Notes: generated from the sequence alone by a model not told the origin. DNA of 64,000 bases from Colius striatus (GCF_028858725.1 NC_084763.1:22005501-22069500); one strand, 5' to 3'; counted from the stretch's first letter, positions 24,325-36,834 are shown. Numbers and translations: made by a program.

Positions 24325-24590
24325 TGTCATGGTTTTGCTCAGGCAGGAATGAAGCACCACAGCAGTCTCTTGCTTGGTGCCCCCCATTCACCCCCACCCT
24401 CGTTAGAATGGCTGAGGCCCCAGCGAGATGGGAGTAAAAAGATAAGCAAGGTTGTTGTGGATGAGACAAGGGCAGGGAGGGCTCACTGACAATTACCGTT
24501 CTGGGCAAAACAGACTCCAGTACTCGACTTAGGGAAGTAGGAAAGTTTATTCTGCTACCTACAAGAAACAGAACAGAACAAAAAGCAAAA
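24325..24590 (-). mobile_element. Probable avian LTR (ERV) fragment
   Basis: It begins TGTCATGGTTT on the + strand, followed by an A/C-rich GAATGAAGCACCAC and a C-rich CCCCCCATTCACCCCCAC block, then AGTAAAAAG. The order and motifs resemble a widespread bird LTR whose reverse complement ends AACCATGACA. Read on the minus strand, the fragment has AATAAA at about 24552-24547, as an LTR poly(A) signal. The other boundary is not defined; A-rich sequence continues to about 24700. No second LTR was found. Confidence 0.4.
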
Positions 24591-26030
24591 GACACAACAA
24601 AGAAAAACACATCATCTTTTTTATCATTAAAATTGCCATAGAAGCAACAAGAAATTTTGCTGTGCAGATTCACAACAGAACAAAACAAAGCCCTGCTTCC
24701 AAGCCTTGTCAAATAACAGACATACAGGGTTTGGTTTTTTCTTACTGTACCTGGCTTAAGACACTGAGGTCTCAGATCTTCTTTTATGTTAAAAGGATAG
24801 TTGAAGTAGTTTTAAAGCAAAAATCTAAGAATTCATGGATTCATGTCATATCCTGTCATATGTTTCTTATTCCTTGCCAAATTCTTTAATTCAAGCTGTC
24901 TGCATAGTTTTTTTAAAAATCATTCTTGCAATCTATTACCATTGTACCAAAGTCAGAAGTTCCAATCTCTTCTACCAAGAGTTGGTTTGATCTGCAGTGG
25001 GTACCACCAACTATTGTCTCTGATCCGTGTTGCTTATGCCTGCCCTCTCAGTGGAGGGAGGAAGGACAGCATAGTGAATCTCTGAAGTCCATCCACTGCC
25101 GTTGCCCATTAAAATCTTGACTGAGCCATAACTCCCACTCTTCAACCTGTGAATATTTGGGCTTTTCACAAATAGCATTTGTCATCACTACCGAATGGAG
25201 GAGGTGGCAGTAGTTCTAGCCACTGAATCTCTATGTGTGCCATAGTGGTGGCTGGGCATTTTTCAGGTCCTCCTGTTACAGTTCTGAAGGTGCAATTTTC
25301 TTCAGTTGACTCTTATACTCACTTCACATAGTGTGTCTGAAGCAGCCAAAGAGGGTGTTAGTTTTTTTGTGTTCATCCTGAGATTTTCTGTAATGGTGAG
25401 GTGTTCATTAAATACCTGATGCTGCAAGACAAGTCACAGCCTGGGCAAGAGACTCTGCTATGCCTCATGGTGATAGCTTCCTTACTTCTGTGTTGATTGC
25501 AGGAGGCTCTTGAAGCTCTGTTGCTTCAGTCTGGTTCATTTTACCTGTAGGTATCTGCTTTAACAAGCTTCTGCCCCCTCAGGCTTTGTGAAGGTCTCTA
25601 ATGCCCAGATTGCCCCAGGCTGTCACCAGTTCCTCAGCCTGTTTACCTGCCTCTCAATAACTTCAATACCAAATGAGCCTTTGATGTGCTTTCTCCTACT
25701 GTAATTGGAGTACCCCCACATCCCCCTGGAAAACTCTGGGCACATGAATCTCAAAGCAGCAGATCCCTTACGAAGAAACACACAACACCTGACTCGCATG
25801 CTGTTGCCCCTGCCTGGACAGACAGTTTCTGTGATTGGCTTTCCCTTCCCTGGAGCAGTAACAAGGCCCTTCAAAGACTGCATCCCATGCTGTCTGTTGG
25901 TACAGATTTCTAAATCCCAATTTCACTTAAATCAACAGACTGAGTGACTTAAAGCTATTCTAGACTTCAGCTGTACTTCCTGTATGTCAAAAGATCCTCA
26001 TGTTCTGGTTTGGTTTTGGTTGTACTCACA
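24591..26030. other. Intergenic, possible degraded element interior
   Basis: It is less AT-rich than its surroundings from about 25000 on. Short open frames occur on both strands near 25623-25947, none with a recognised domain. It may be the decayed interior of the minus-strand LTR element next to it, or unique sequence. Confidence 0.3.
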
Positions 26031-26047
26031 GGGGGATTCAGGATGCT

Positions 26048-26515
26048 TTAATAAAACAGTTCATGTCCATTAAAGAAAGGAGATGGGATAGACTGTGTTA
26101 CAGCATGTTGAAGGTCTGCCTGTGCAAATATGGGTCTCACTGAAGGCTTCTCACACTTCCTCAACAAATGGTATGTAGCTTCCCCCATGTCAACACCAGG
26201 CTGCCCGAGAGCAGCCCTGCACTCAGCAGGGCAGTGCTGCAATTGCTGTTCCAGCCCAGGCCTCCAAAAGCCTACAGCGGGTAGTGGCAAGTATCGTAGG
26301 TTACTGCCTGGCCTCCCTGTTTCAGAATGGATACTTCTGTTGTCACTCAAAGATCGGGATGGGGTTGGGGATGTTGATTCTTCATCTTGTCTAGTACTGC
26401 CTGTTCTGCTTTTTCCAGTGGCTCTGCAAACGCTGCTTTTTGGGGTGAAGGGAACACCGGTGAGAGCATACTCCAGTCCTTTCACCTGCTCTTCCTCGGG
26501 AGGAGGCTGAGCCAC
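26048..26515 (-). other. Unidentified 155-codon open stretch, exon-like
   Basis: Open for 155 codons on the minus strand, starting only with GTG in this frame and ending FNGHELFY and TAA. It is Pro/Ser/Glu-rich at the start (QPPPEEEQVKG) and shows no domain I know. A minus-strand acceptor-like CTTACCGTAG precedes it, and ATTAAA overlaps its end. The + strand is also open over 26130-26510. It could be a terminal exon of an unknown transcript, part of a decayed retroelement, or chance in a GC-richer patch. Confidence 0.25.
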
Positions 26516-26619
26516 ATGCCCTACGGTAAGACCAGAAAGTCTTGTTATCTAGTAGTTTTTGACCTACCTGAAGTTAGAAAATGTGAGGCTTTTTTTTTAA
26601 TTAGGCTTTTTACAGCCTA

Positions 26620-28570
26620 ATTTATTGTGATAATAACAGTCTGCTTTGGAACTAAATCTGAAACAGTATTTAGTATAAGAGGCTACATGATTTTCTGCTT
26701 ACAAAGTGAGGTGGGGAGCTTTATCCTGAGAGCTGAAATTCTCCAGCTGTTCTTTATTGCTCTCTTTGGGACTTGATTGTATGGTACTAGAACCAGAAGC
26801 ACAAGTAAGCACTGCAAATGCTTTTCTGTTCTACCTTCTACGTTCTGGAATTTGTGCAGCATTTAGCAAGAAAACCACTGTGGCTGCCAAGGAATTAATG
26901 ATTTTTAATAACTCTCTGGTGAGACGGCTGACTTTTACATTGGCCTTTTTACATCAGGGAGTTTATGTTTAATGAGATACAGACGTCCCTTCTCCACGTT
27001 TCTGTTCCATGTATGCTGCAGAATGAATAAACCTTTTGTGTTGCTGTATCAAAGCTGAGTGTGACTAGGCCCTGGCTTCTTGTAGCTGGAGGAAGAAGGT
27101 TTGATAGAGCCCAAGATCATAAATATTTATATACTTATTTTGTGTAAATATTTAAGAAACCTCAAGGAAGAAGTTCAGCAATTTCTTGGTTGTTTTGCTT
27201 TCTGAAACCAGAAAGTGAGTTCATTCAGAGCAGGAGCTTATTGAGAACCTTTTGGTACCCTTGTCCATAGCTGCCATAGCAGTCTTGAGTTTGAATACAT
27301 CTCAGAATGGACTCAGACGATCAAAGACCACCAAAGGGGAGACTCTCAGCTGTCCTTTTTGCTCTCTGTCCCTCTTGGCCTGACTAACAGACTGAGAAAC
27401 TACAAGGCCAGGACTCAGCAAAGGAACAGTTGGGTTTGTTCCATTACTTGGCAGCTATTATGCAGATGAAGGAGTAACAGCCAATAAGACCACACAGAAT
27501 TATAATGTGTGAGAATAAATTAGCTTCTTTTAATTTAACCCCAAACTAATGTCCCTTGAGTATTTTTTCTAACGTCTTCACTGCAGTAGAACAGTTTGTC
27601 AGGTACAGGACTTAATAATTGTTCTGGAAAGAATGGTGTGTTTTACTCCTTCAGCAGCAGGAACCTGGCACATGAAATAGCTGCGTAAAAACCTTGCCAT
27701 CCCGCATTATCTGCTTTTCATAGCTCTCATTGAATGAATTTGTGAACAATGTATAAGATGTCTTAAAGTCAAAACAGTCTTTAAGTGACCTCAGGGAAAG
27801 TTAAAGTACTTAAACAGTACTTTTGCACAGTTGTTGATGTTTTCTTTAAGCACAGTTCCTCACACAGCAGGCTGGAAATTGTGGGTTAATGCAGTGTAAT
27901 TTTTCATTTGGTATCTTCTTCCCCAGCCTGACTGTTCAGTAGTTGCTCGCAAATGTCATTTCAGATACTGTTAAAAGGACATTAGAACTCTCAGAGTTTT
28001 CTGAAGCAATCACAGCCAACAAAGTGGCCAGTAATGACATCAGCAGGGGGTTTTGACTCATAAGAGGAAAAAAAATCATGGCACCCAAACCAGAAATCAA
28101 AACCTGACCATATACAAGCTATGTGTAAGTAAATATACATATTTCCATGCATGTCATGCATGGTATTTGTGTCCTTGGTCTCTTTCCTATTTTTCTTCCT
28201 TTTGCAAAGTTTCTCTACTCATTTCCATACTCCTGGCCAGGTCCCCAGAAAACCAGAGGATTAAATTAAAAGGTCCAAATTCAGTTGAAATGAGAAATAT
28301 TTTCCCAACATAAAATATCTCAACACATTACAATAAGCTTTTACCTTTCCAAGGCAGTTCTTTTACCTCTGCCAGGACATATGCTACCAAAGTACAGGCT
28401 GTACTTACAGCCTTTTAAGTGCTTTGCTTACCATTTCAAATGTGGAAACTAAATAGTCACATAATAAATGCACCTGAAGCTCTAGGAAGTACAGATGTTC
28501 AACAACTTCTATTAAGATGCGTTCTCTGAACATAGGAGCAGTTGTCTTCTGACCCAGTCATATCTCTCTG
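26620..28570. other. Intergenic / possible BTD 3'UTR
   Basis: Sequence downstream of the BTD stop. Minus-strand AATAAA hexamers occur at 26758-26753 and 26626-26621, so a long 3'UTR could reach this far; the true end cannot be fixed. A perfect 9-bp inverted repeat lies at 28145-28163. No gene recognised. Confidence 0.4.
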
Positions 28571-29755
28571 CTAGTCTTTTTCATACCACCGTCCATATAG
28601 AGCAGCTGTCAGTAGGCCAGAAGATGTTCTATTTTTGCTTATGAAATAGTAGTTGTTTTTCCAGCCCATGTGATCAGCGAAGTCCAAGGTAATGCCAGAT
28701 GTCAGCAGTAAAGGAAAGATATAAGGGGTACTCATATTTCCCCATAGCTGGAAATCTATCAGAGCGGTGGCATCTGTAACCTCCTGTCCACAAGTGCTGA
28801 AGCTGAGACCGCCACACTTTACTAATGCACAGGCCTGGACGTAGTACGTGCCGTGCACCGTATGGAGCCCATCAAAAACTCCCAAAGCATACAACTCATC
28901 CGTTATGACTGCTCGCTGATAATTTAGGTAGCAACAAAGGGTATTGGCACAAACCTGGAGCTCTCCGTTTTCCCCCCATACAGGAACAAAAGTAAAGTTG
29001 TCATACATCATTTCTGCATAAAACAGGGGAGGTAACTGTTCATTTCCTCTTTCTGACACTCTGAAGGGGGTCTCTTCTCCCTTCATAAAGCAAACTTGAT
29101 CATTCAGTAAGGTGCTTTTAAAAGTCTTGCATGAGTGCTGCAAGTTCTCTCTGAATCTTTCATTACTCTCGAGGTTGGTTTCATAATCTGTAGTAATGAC
29201 AGGAATTTCTGCTACTATGAGCTTGCCACCATAACTTTCCATGTTGTGGTAGATGAACGATTTGACTGGAGTGTATATGCCGCTCCCTGTCATGCCCAAG
29301 GCAGGGTGGTGGATATTAGCTGCTAAAATATTGATGTTGAAAGCTGTTGCAAAAGCTTGTTGAAATTCAACAGCAGACAGGAGTGGGAGCTGGTTCATCC
29401 AGGCAGTTGGATATACAACTTGTTTCAAATTGTATTGTCTGATGAGGTTCACTGCAGGCTCAAAAAAGAGTATATCAAAGCATGTGAACATCCCAAACTT
29501 GCCAGCAAAGGGAGTATCAAAGAATTTATAATCTGGCTCTGGAGGGCTATCAAAAGCGTATTCAAAATAGAGGTTGTGTTTGCGATACGTGGCCACCAGC
29601 GCGCCGTCATCGTTGAATGCCACGTTGGTGTTGAACTGGTACCTTCCATCAGAGGGACAGTGAGGGTCGGTGTGCTCACAGGGCTGCTTAGTTCCTAAGT
29701 TTGCCACAAGGAATATCTTGTTCTTCAGTGCCATGCAGCTCAGACGCTGAAGAAC
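28571..29755 (-). CDS. BTD: BTD terminal coding exon
   Basis: 394 codons and TAG after the minus-strand acceptor CTGTTCTTCAG. It starts [12 protein letters not shown] and carries the catalytic Lys and Cys, the [14 protein letters not shown] core and the C-terminal base domain. A single large last exon is the family arrangement. The frame stays open 10 codons into the intron; that part ([10 protein letters not shown]) is not coding. Confidence 0.97.
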   Translation of the reverse strand, partial: VLQRLSCMALKNKIFLVANLGTKQPCEHTDPHCPSDGRYQFNTNVAFNDDGALVATYRKHNLYFEYAFDSPPEPDYKFFDTPFAGKFGMFTCFDILFFEPAVNLIRQYNLKQVVYPTAWMNQLPLLSAVEFQQAFATAFNINILAANIHHPALGMTGSGIYTPVKSFIYHNMESYGGKLIVAEIPVITTDYETNLESNERFRENLQHSCKTFKSTLLNDQVCFMKGEETPFRVSERGNEQLPPLFYAEMMYDNFTFVPVWGENGELQVCANTLCCYLNYQRAVITDELYALGVFDGLHTVHGTYYVQACALVKCGGLSFSTCGQEVTDATALIDFQLWGNMSTPYIFPLLLTSGITLDFADHMGWKNNYYFISKNRTSSGLLTAALYGRWYEKD

Positions 29756-32700
29756 CTGAAGAACAGTACGGGGAAACATAAGCACTGCAGAATATAGAGG
29801 AATAAGTTTTACTTATGAGTTAATACTTCCAAATTCTTATGTTCAACTGGAAATTGAACACATTCGACTGTCTGTAGAATTTTGAAGAACTGTTGATTTT
29901 GCAATGCCAGTTACTGGAACCAGCAGCTTTCTAGACTGAAAAGTGTTTCAGATAGTAATTTCAAAGTAGCACTGAAAAAAACCAAAAGTATCTGGGTTTT
30001 ATTTCCTGAGAAGTAAATGAGGCTATTTTAAGGGCATCCGTTTTCAGAAACTTCTGACTGTTGCAGGAACACCAATGGGTGTAAAACACAACAGGTCAAC
30101 TGAAAGCTGTGACAAAGCAGCACCACTGATCTGTATGTGCCTTTAGAACAGCAACTGTGTAAGAATAATCATTTGCACCTGCAATGGCCTGTTCCTGAAA
30201 CTGGATTTTTTTTACTCTACATTTCTTAAAAAGCGATGACTAGCTACAACTTAGAGAAGCAGAGATGTAGATGGATAGGCTTTGCATCGTTACAGAAAAG
30301 AAATACAAAATGTTAGAGATTACAATATTGCTGGGATGTTTCTTCCATGCTATAGAGAGCTGTACAAAGACTGTCAACACTGCAGTCTCCAAACAGGATC
30401 TGAATGGCAAACGAAGCTGCTCCTTGTCCAGTCATTGGCACTAACAATTCAGACCAAAGCAGGGCACCATTTACAACTGTAATTTACATTAGCACACAAA
30501 TTCTGCTTAGTGGGCACAGGCACAATTACTTTCATTATATGGAGTCTGGTAACATTAATAAGAATAAATAGTTTGTACCACTAAACATGGTTATTGGGCT
30601 CAGAAGAGTGACCTGCAGGTCGTATCTTCTGTAATCACGCTTGGTGTGTGCTACTTGTGACTTCTATTACATTCTAGCAGGTCAAGTCCTATTGTGCTAA
30701 TCATTTTACACACAGTCACTGAATCAGGAGGTTCTGATGCCATTAAGTCGTTAAAAATGAGTAACAAGAATGCATCAGAAGTGAAGATACTGTGTTTTTC
30801 AACATCAAACAATGTTGTTCAAGATAAAACCACACACAATGTATCTTCTTAGAGAGTGATTACCATAGGCTGGGGATGCAGCCAAATCCATATGGTGCAT
30901 AAACAAGCTTGTATGTGTGTATGTAAAAGCCCCTCAGCCAAGAATTACACCAGTATAAACTGAGAGTCCATGAAAACAGAATCTGGTGCTACGAGTTGTT
31001 GAACTTCTTGCTCACCTCCCTAAGCAAAACCACTAGAGCTAGTTTTCTACTTGGAACACAAATCTAGCATTCAGTTACTCCACCTCTCTGCAGAAATCCC
31101 TCCTACATTTACCTCTGTGTCATTGAACAAATATGGCTCTCTGCATGGATTCCACTTCACAGAGTGTGAATGCAGAACGAAGTCTAAGTAAGGATAAATG
31201 GAGCTTCTCGTGAAGTTGAAGCCGTGGATTCCATCTTCGGGAAAAACAATGATCTGTGCCCCCTGTAGGTAAAACCAAGACTTGTTTTGTAGGTAAAGCA
31301 AAACCAACCTAGATACAAAAGGAAGAAAGGGAAGCTCATGGGTAGGAAGCGCTAAAGAAAGTTAACCCAACTATGTTTTGACAAGAATTTAGTTTGAAAG
31401 TATCTTTTCTTTGACTTCATAGTAGGTGTAACTGTGCATATAAAAAAAGCTTATTTAACCTAACACACACCTTTAGCTTGACAACCTTTTGGACACTATT
31501 TTAAGGGCGTGCAAGTAAGCCCAACCTTTGCCCAAATTCCTACCAAAAGTATTCTTCATTCACTGGAGTTGTGTGAGTGACACCATTCAGCTTAAAGACT
31601 GATGATGTGAACACTTGTCTTCATATTTTTTTCTGAATTACACTACTTGCAGATGAACTTTGTGGAAGGTGCTGTACCTGTGTCAGAGGTGCAGTATCCC
31701 TTAGTCTGAGCTATATACCTCCCTTAGGTGTATGTAAGGTTGGATACAGTTCTGGGAATATTGTTTTCAGAAACAGCTTGACTGTGGAGGCAATGCAGGT
31801 TCTGGTAGAAATGAGGCCATGCCAGAGCTGGGCTGGCTCTACATAAGGTTCAGGGAGATCTGAACTGTTCCAAAAAATGCCATGGATTCCTTTTAAATTG
31901 GCATCAGTCACTCAAATCTCTGAGACTTTTCAAAAGTCAGTTCAAATGTGTTATCTGTGCTGTGGCTTTGGGACAGTTAATGTGTCCTGAATCCAGTGCT
32001 GCAAAATAAATAGTTATTGTGCTTCTGGACTGTGATGCCCAGTCATCTGAATGTTTCAGAAAAAAAACAAAACCGAACCCCAAAAACTCATGTTTTCAAA
32101 TGATATTAAAGTGGTAATTCTTCTGTCCCAGAAAAACAGAATCATGAAACTTGCAAGTCATTTCTTCTCTGCATAGAGACAGTAATGCCTGCTTCCTCTG
32201 ACTGGAACCAGCTATGGGCTTTCTGAAGGCGGGAGAAAAGGAGGCTGTGCATCAGAACAGTCTCTCTCCTCTAAATATATTCAGACTGAGAAGTATTCCA
32301 CAGAGAGTAGGAGAAGGAGTGGAAAACTTCACTTCTGTAAAGTTGTTAATGGTGGAACATTAATTTCCAATGCATTTCAACTTTCTTAGTTTTTAGAAAC
32401 ATTCAGGAATTTCTACTAGGAGCACTGGAATAAAATCAAACACAAGGACAGCTGCCTGTAAGACCATCTTTCAATAGAAACATTCCATTTGAGAAAACAG
32501 AAAGGAGCTAGGTATTCAGACCAAAATAGAAAATTCCCAATTTCCCTGCACTAAATAACTATAGCCATGTTTTTTCCAAGCAATAACTCAAGTCAGGCAA
32601 GCTGCTAATTGGCCTGATTTTTTTAGAGCTGCTGGCAGGTCAGAATGTCTGAAAAACCAGACCATAGTTATGTATATAAATATGGCTTTCGTTGCCTGGG

Positions 32701-33014
32701 AACACAAATGTGAAAGATTATCCTCAAATAGCACTTAGTCTATATATACATAGGACATATGCAACTGCTACTAAGCTGCTGCATACCTGTCTTGCAGCAG
32801 CCACTACTTGCTGTTCATAGATGTCTAGGTTTCTGCCCATGAGTTCCAGTGCAGACTGTCGATCAACCAGGACTGTTGGGTCGGGACTCAGGATGGACTC
32901 ATGTTCATACACAGCCGCGACATAATGCCCCTCCTTCACTCTTCCTGAGACAACCTGATAGCAGAAGAAGCAGATGGACAGCTTCCAGCACAGATCCACC
33001 ATGGTGTATGCCAT
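28571..33014 (-). CDS. BTD: Biotinidase, complete coding region (3 coding exons)
   Basis: Biotinidase (EC 3.5.1.12) is a secreted glycoprotein of the nitrilase superfamily that hydrolyses biocytin and biotinyl-peptides to recycle biotin. Joining 33014-32787, 31262-31113 and 29755-28571 gives 520 residues in one frame. A hydrophobic signal peptide occupies about residues 1-24 ([10 protein letters not shown]). The catalytic triad is intact: Glu85 in VFPEDG, Lys185 in YRKHNLYFE and Cys218 in [11 protein letters not shown], a constant offset of 27 from human Glu112/Lys212/Cys245. Several N-glycosylation sequons are present (NFT, NDT, NFT, NMS, NRT). The C-terminal LYGRWYEKD matches the family end. 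Vanins are paralogues, but length and C-terminus fit BTD. It is head-to-head with HACL1 and converges on ANKRD28. Confidence 0.97.
29756..31112 (-). other. BTD: BTD intron
   Basis: 1.36 kb intron; minus-strand donor GTAAAT, acceptor TTCTTCAG. No exon, repeat or RNA gene recognised. Confidence 0.55.
31113..31262 (-). CDS. BTD: BTD middle coding exon
   Basis: 50 codons, phase 0 on both sides, from [18 protein letters not shown] to EPYLFNDTE. It carries the catalytic Glu of the FPEDG motif and two sequons. Minus-strand acceptor ACCTACAG, donor GTAAAT. Confidence 0.96.
31263..32786 (-). other. BTD: BTD intron
   Basis: 1.5 kb intron without a recognised exon, RNA gene or repeat family. Confidence 0.55.
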
Positions 33015-33018
33015 AAAT
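32787..33018 (-). CDS. BTD: BTD first coding exon (signal peptide)
   Basis: It begins ATTT, then ATG at 33014; a second in-frame ATG at 33002 sits in ACCATGG, a stronger initiation context. The 76 codons include the signal peptide and [16 protein letters not shown] to [14 protein letters not shown]. Minus-strand acceptor TTTTCTTTAG, donor GTATGC. The usual vertebrate gene also has a methionine in this exon and another in the exon upstream, so the true start is one of three. Confidence 0.92.
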
Positions 33019-36000
33019 CTAAAGAAAAACAGACAGTCAGAGTGGGGGAAACTTGAGCAACAAATCATGCGGGGAATTTAAATGTGTGATTAAATATGGA
33101 CTGGAGGTGAGACTTTTAGCAGCGTTTGAGTTGAATTTGTTCTTTCTAAATTCCTGAACAACCATGCATATATTGTTTCTAAACCTTAAGTCTACCTTCA
33201 TTGGTGCTTTAAATAACCGTGCACTGTTTAAAAGCATTTCAGCTTCACATGTGATTCTACTGATCTCCTTGCTTGGTCTTCTTTTACAATTAACTTTAGC
33301 ATTCATTTCTAGATTATTGCACCATATATCAAAACATCTTTGGGGAAAGTTAAAAGCAGGTCGCAAATGTGCAGTTTCTCCCTTGTCTGGTGATGGAGGA
33401 TATATTTAAAAGTAGCATTTCCTAAAATTACCTGGATACTATCTTTTGTAGTCCAATAGATAACTTATTTTATCAATACAGAAACAGGTAATTGCCAAAA
33501 AAAATTACACTAGGCACTACTACTGTATATATCTATCTTCAAAATGCCTCTCCTGATGGATTACAGATTCACTCTTGTTCCAACTCCACATATGTCATTT
33601 AATAGATTAATTTGTCTCATACAGTGCAGCTTTTTTCTGAGCACACTGAGCACAATTTGGATCTGCATTCCTGCAGAGGTTTAGCCCTGGCTGGGTGCCA
33701 GGTGCCCACCAAAGCCTATCACTCCTTCTCCTAAACAGGGACAAGGGAGGAATACAACAAAAGTTTTGCAAGTTAAGATCTCAAGGTACTGTCATGGGCA
33801 AAAGAGACCCAGCTTGGCGTGAACTGGTTTGAACTACCAGTCAAAACAGAGTAGGGAAATGAGAAATAAAAAATAAAGGCCTCCAAATTTTTATTCATGT
33901 TATATTAAATGTAGCTTTGTACCTAAAGAAAGAAAGTCTGTGGCAAGTTAACTTAAAATACCTCTTTCTTATTTCCTGAACGAAAAGCATCTAACAAGCA
34001 ATCATCAATACTGCCTTTTTCTTTTCTTTTTCTCTTTTCTTTCTTTTTTCCCTAAACACCAACTGGTTTAGTCTCTAACAATGAACAAATTGAAGTGTGA
34101 AAAAAGCTATTCACAAAGCATTTAGTAAGTGGTATCTCTGTTTTGATATGTAACTACACAAGGGTCCAGAACTAACTCAGCTATTACATTCTGCTAAGCT
34201 TAACTATATGTTCATATTTTCTCCAGCTTGCAAATGAAATACCAAGGCACACGTGATGATATATGAGGATGTAGCAGGGGCAGTGAGAGGAGAGGTGGGA
34301 AGCCTCTCACAGCTAAGGAAGCCACTGAAAATAAATGCAATGTGTTGCACTTCAGTGACAAAACTATTGTTTCTATTTCTGTCATCCCTTCAGAGCCAAA
34401 ATGCCTATTTAGGACAGGAATGGGTTCCAGTCAGCCACTCCTCAACAAAGTTGTCAACCATGATGTAATTAGAATTCATCATTACTAGTGATGGAAAAAG
34501 TTGGAGAGTTTCAGATCACACGATGGAATTGCTATGTGTTAGAAAAATAGCCTCTTTGCCTTCTAAGCCAAACACACTAACGTTCAAAAACCTGACTTGG
34601 TAATGGGCTTCTACAAAATGCTGTATTTTACAGATATGCTTAGAGAATTCTTATTTTTCTGCCATGGTTTATTTTCTGGTGGTCAGAAACACTGCAAGTA
34701 CTCATGTGAGTGCCATTGTTATTCAGATGCAATGAGAATCACCCAACATCCAGCCTGGGCCACTAAATATAACAACTAAAATAATTCCTCTGCTTGCTTA
34801 CCCTTGGCTTACCCAGTCCCCTAGATGGTGGCTGAGTCCTTGTGTCAGTGCTCCCTACTGCCTGTTCCCTACTTGACAGCTTAAACAACAGATCCCTGCT
34901 ATCTAATAGATTGTTTCTAACAGAGAGAATTGTGACTGGCCCCAAGGGTGGGCCTGGGGACAGCAACCTTTCCAGACAAAATAAGGATGCCATCAGGCTT
35001 TACCCAGCCCTTTAGACTGTTGAGACCAAAGTCTCAGCCACATTCCATTAGGGAAAAAAAACCCCCAAACTGAAAGTGCTTCACTATCTCCTAAGTCCTT
35101 TCCTTGAAGAGAAGTTAATTTGTTCAGGGTCTTCAGAGGTGTCCCCTCACCTGAGCCATGACTTTAAAAGAACTTTTAATGAACTGAAATGCTTTAATAA
35201 TTTAATGTCTTTTTCCGTCTCTTTCCTTTGACTTATATGGTCTTTTGCCTGGCAGATATGTATCAGCATGATCATCTCAAATACAAGTATTTCATAACAG
35301 TATTTCTGTCACACAGTCACAGTATTCAAGTTACAGTCCTATTCAAAAGGTAAAAAGATTGGTTTTGGAGGCCAAATCAGACAAGTTTTTCCCCCAGTCA
35401 GTGCAGATTGTTTTCCTATTCAGTTTTTCAGAACCATCTAATCTCAGCACATTGTGAAGTAAAGCATCCAGTCACTTCTCAATAACTTTGGAAACTTTGA
35501 AGTTGTCAGCTCTCACCATACACAGATGCGTATACAAGGAACAGCAATACATACCCTGCTTCTTAGGACTTTTATACTCGGAAAAATCCCACAGACCATG
35601 AAAACAAAAGCAACCCAGTAGCAGAGCACAAGTTTGGGGCCTCTGAAGTTGTTAACAGCAAATGCTTGTTAAGCTGTACTAACATAAACAGTAGTAATTA
35701 TTAGGCAAAATATTAAATTGCTATGAAAAAATAATTAAAATTGTTTTTTACATTGAGTGATATCCATGAACTGTGATGTTGCTGCTATTCTAGTACGTAC
35801 AATATATGCATACAGCCTCAACATAGATATAAAAGTATAGTGAAAATCTTTTTTTCCCCCAGTATTCCCTCCTATTTCCTACTTTTATATATTGCACTGT
35901 ATTTCAGTCTTTTACTATATATGGTTTTATAAAGGGGTGGTTTTTTAGCAATCCAATCACAGTTCAGTATAAACAAGGTTTCTTGCATTTCCTTTTCTGA

Positions 36001-36190
36001 AAAAGTTTATGCTACATGCCATGCAGTGTGTAACCTCGCCGTGGTTTCCTGGCGTGTAGCCGGAGGCGCACGCTGTTCGTAAAGAATGTCGCCCATTCTG
36101 TCATGCTTCGGGATAACGTTTGTACATTCCACGGGGCTCCTGAAACCCGTTTCTAGTCTCACGATTAAACGATCTCTGTTGCCCAACTTA
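33019..36190 (-). other. BTD: BTD first intron
   Basis: Part of the intron joining the proposed 5' exon at 37065 to the signal-peptide exon. A homopyrimidine run lies at about 34013-34052. No other exon or repeat family recognised. Confidence 0.5.
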
Positions 36191-36698
36191 AGGTGTGAGG
36201 ACGAACTGAACGTTGCCGTTGCTAGCGGTTCGGGTTGAGCAACTGAAGCCGGCAGCACACGGCAGGCGGGGTGGGGCAGAACGTACTGTCAGCGCTGGCG
36301 CTTCCGAGGCCCTTGCGAGCTCGGCGTGGCCGGGACGGGCAGGGACAGGCCAGATAGGGCGCACAAGCCTTCGGTGGGGATTTCGGAGGAGCGCCTGGCG
36401 CTGTGCTCCCGCTTCTCCTCACCGCGGAACGCTGGCGCCGGGTATCTTCACCTCACACGCCCCGGCACTTGCCCCAGGCCGGGCGCGGCCTCAGGATGCT
36501 GCGCCCCAAGCCGACACCCGCGCGCCGCGCCGCGCCGGGCCGCCCCCTGGCGGCCGCTCCGCGCTCCGCACCGCTACGGGCCCTGGCGCGGGCGCCCGCC
36601 AGGCTCTGGCTGGGTGCTCGCTCTAGCCAAGAGGCTTGCCCCGCCTCCGCCATGGTGCCCGCGCCGCTTCCCCCCGGCTCAGAGGCGGCCCTGCGCGG

Positions 36699-36731
36699 CC
36701 CCCGCCCCGCCCCGCCCCGCCCCGCCCCGCG
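36699..36731 (+). repeat. (CCCCG)n tandem repeat with Sp1-like boxes
   Basis: About six tandem CCCCG units, 105 bases before the HACL1 ATG. Each junction makes a CCCCGCCCC GC-box. Its purine strand is G-run rich and could form a quadruplex. Confidence 0.8.
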
Positions 36732-36834
36732 CCAGCCGCCGGGGCCCAGCGCCGCGCCAGTCAGCAGGACCCGACCCGTGGCCGGGGGCCTCTTCCTCCG
36801 CTCCACCGGCCTGCCGGGGCTGCGCGGAGCGGGA

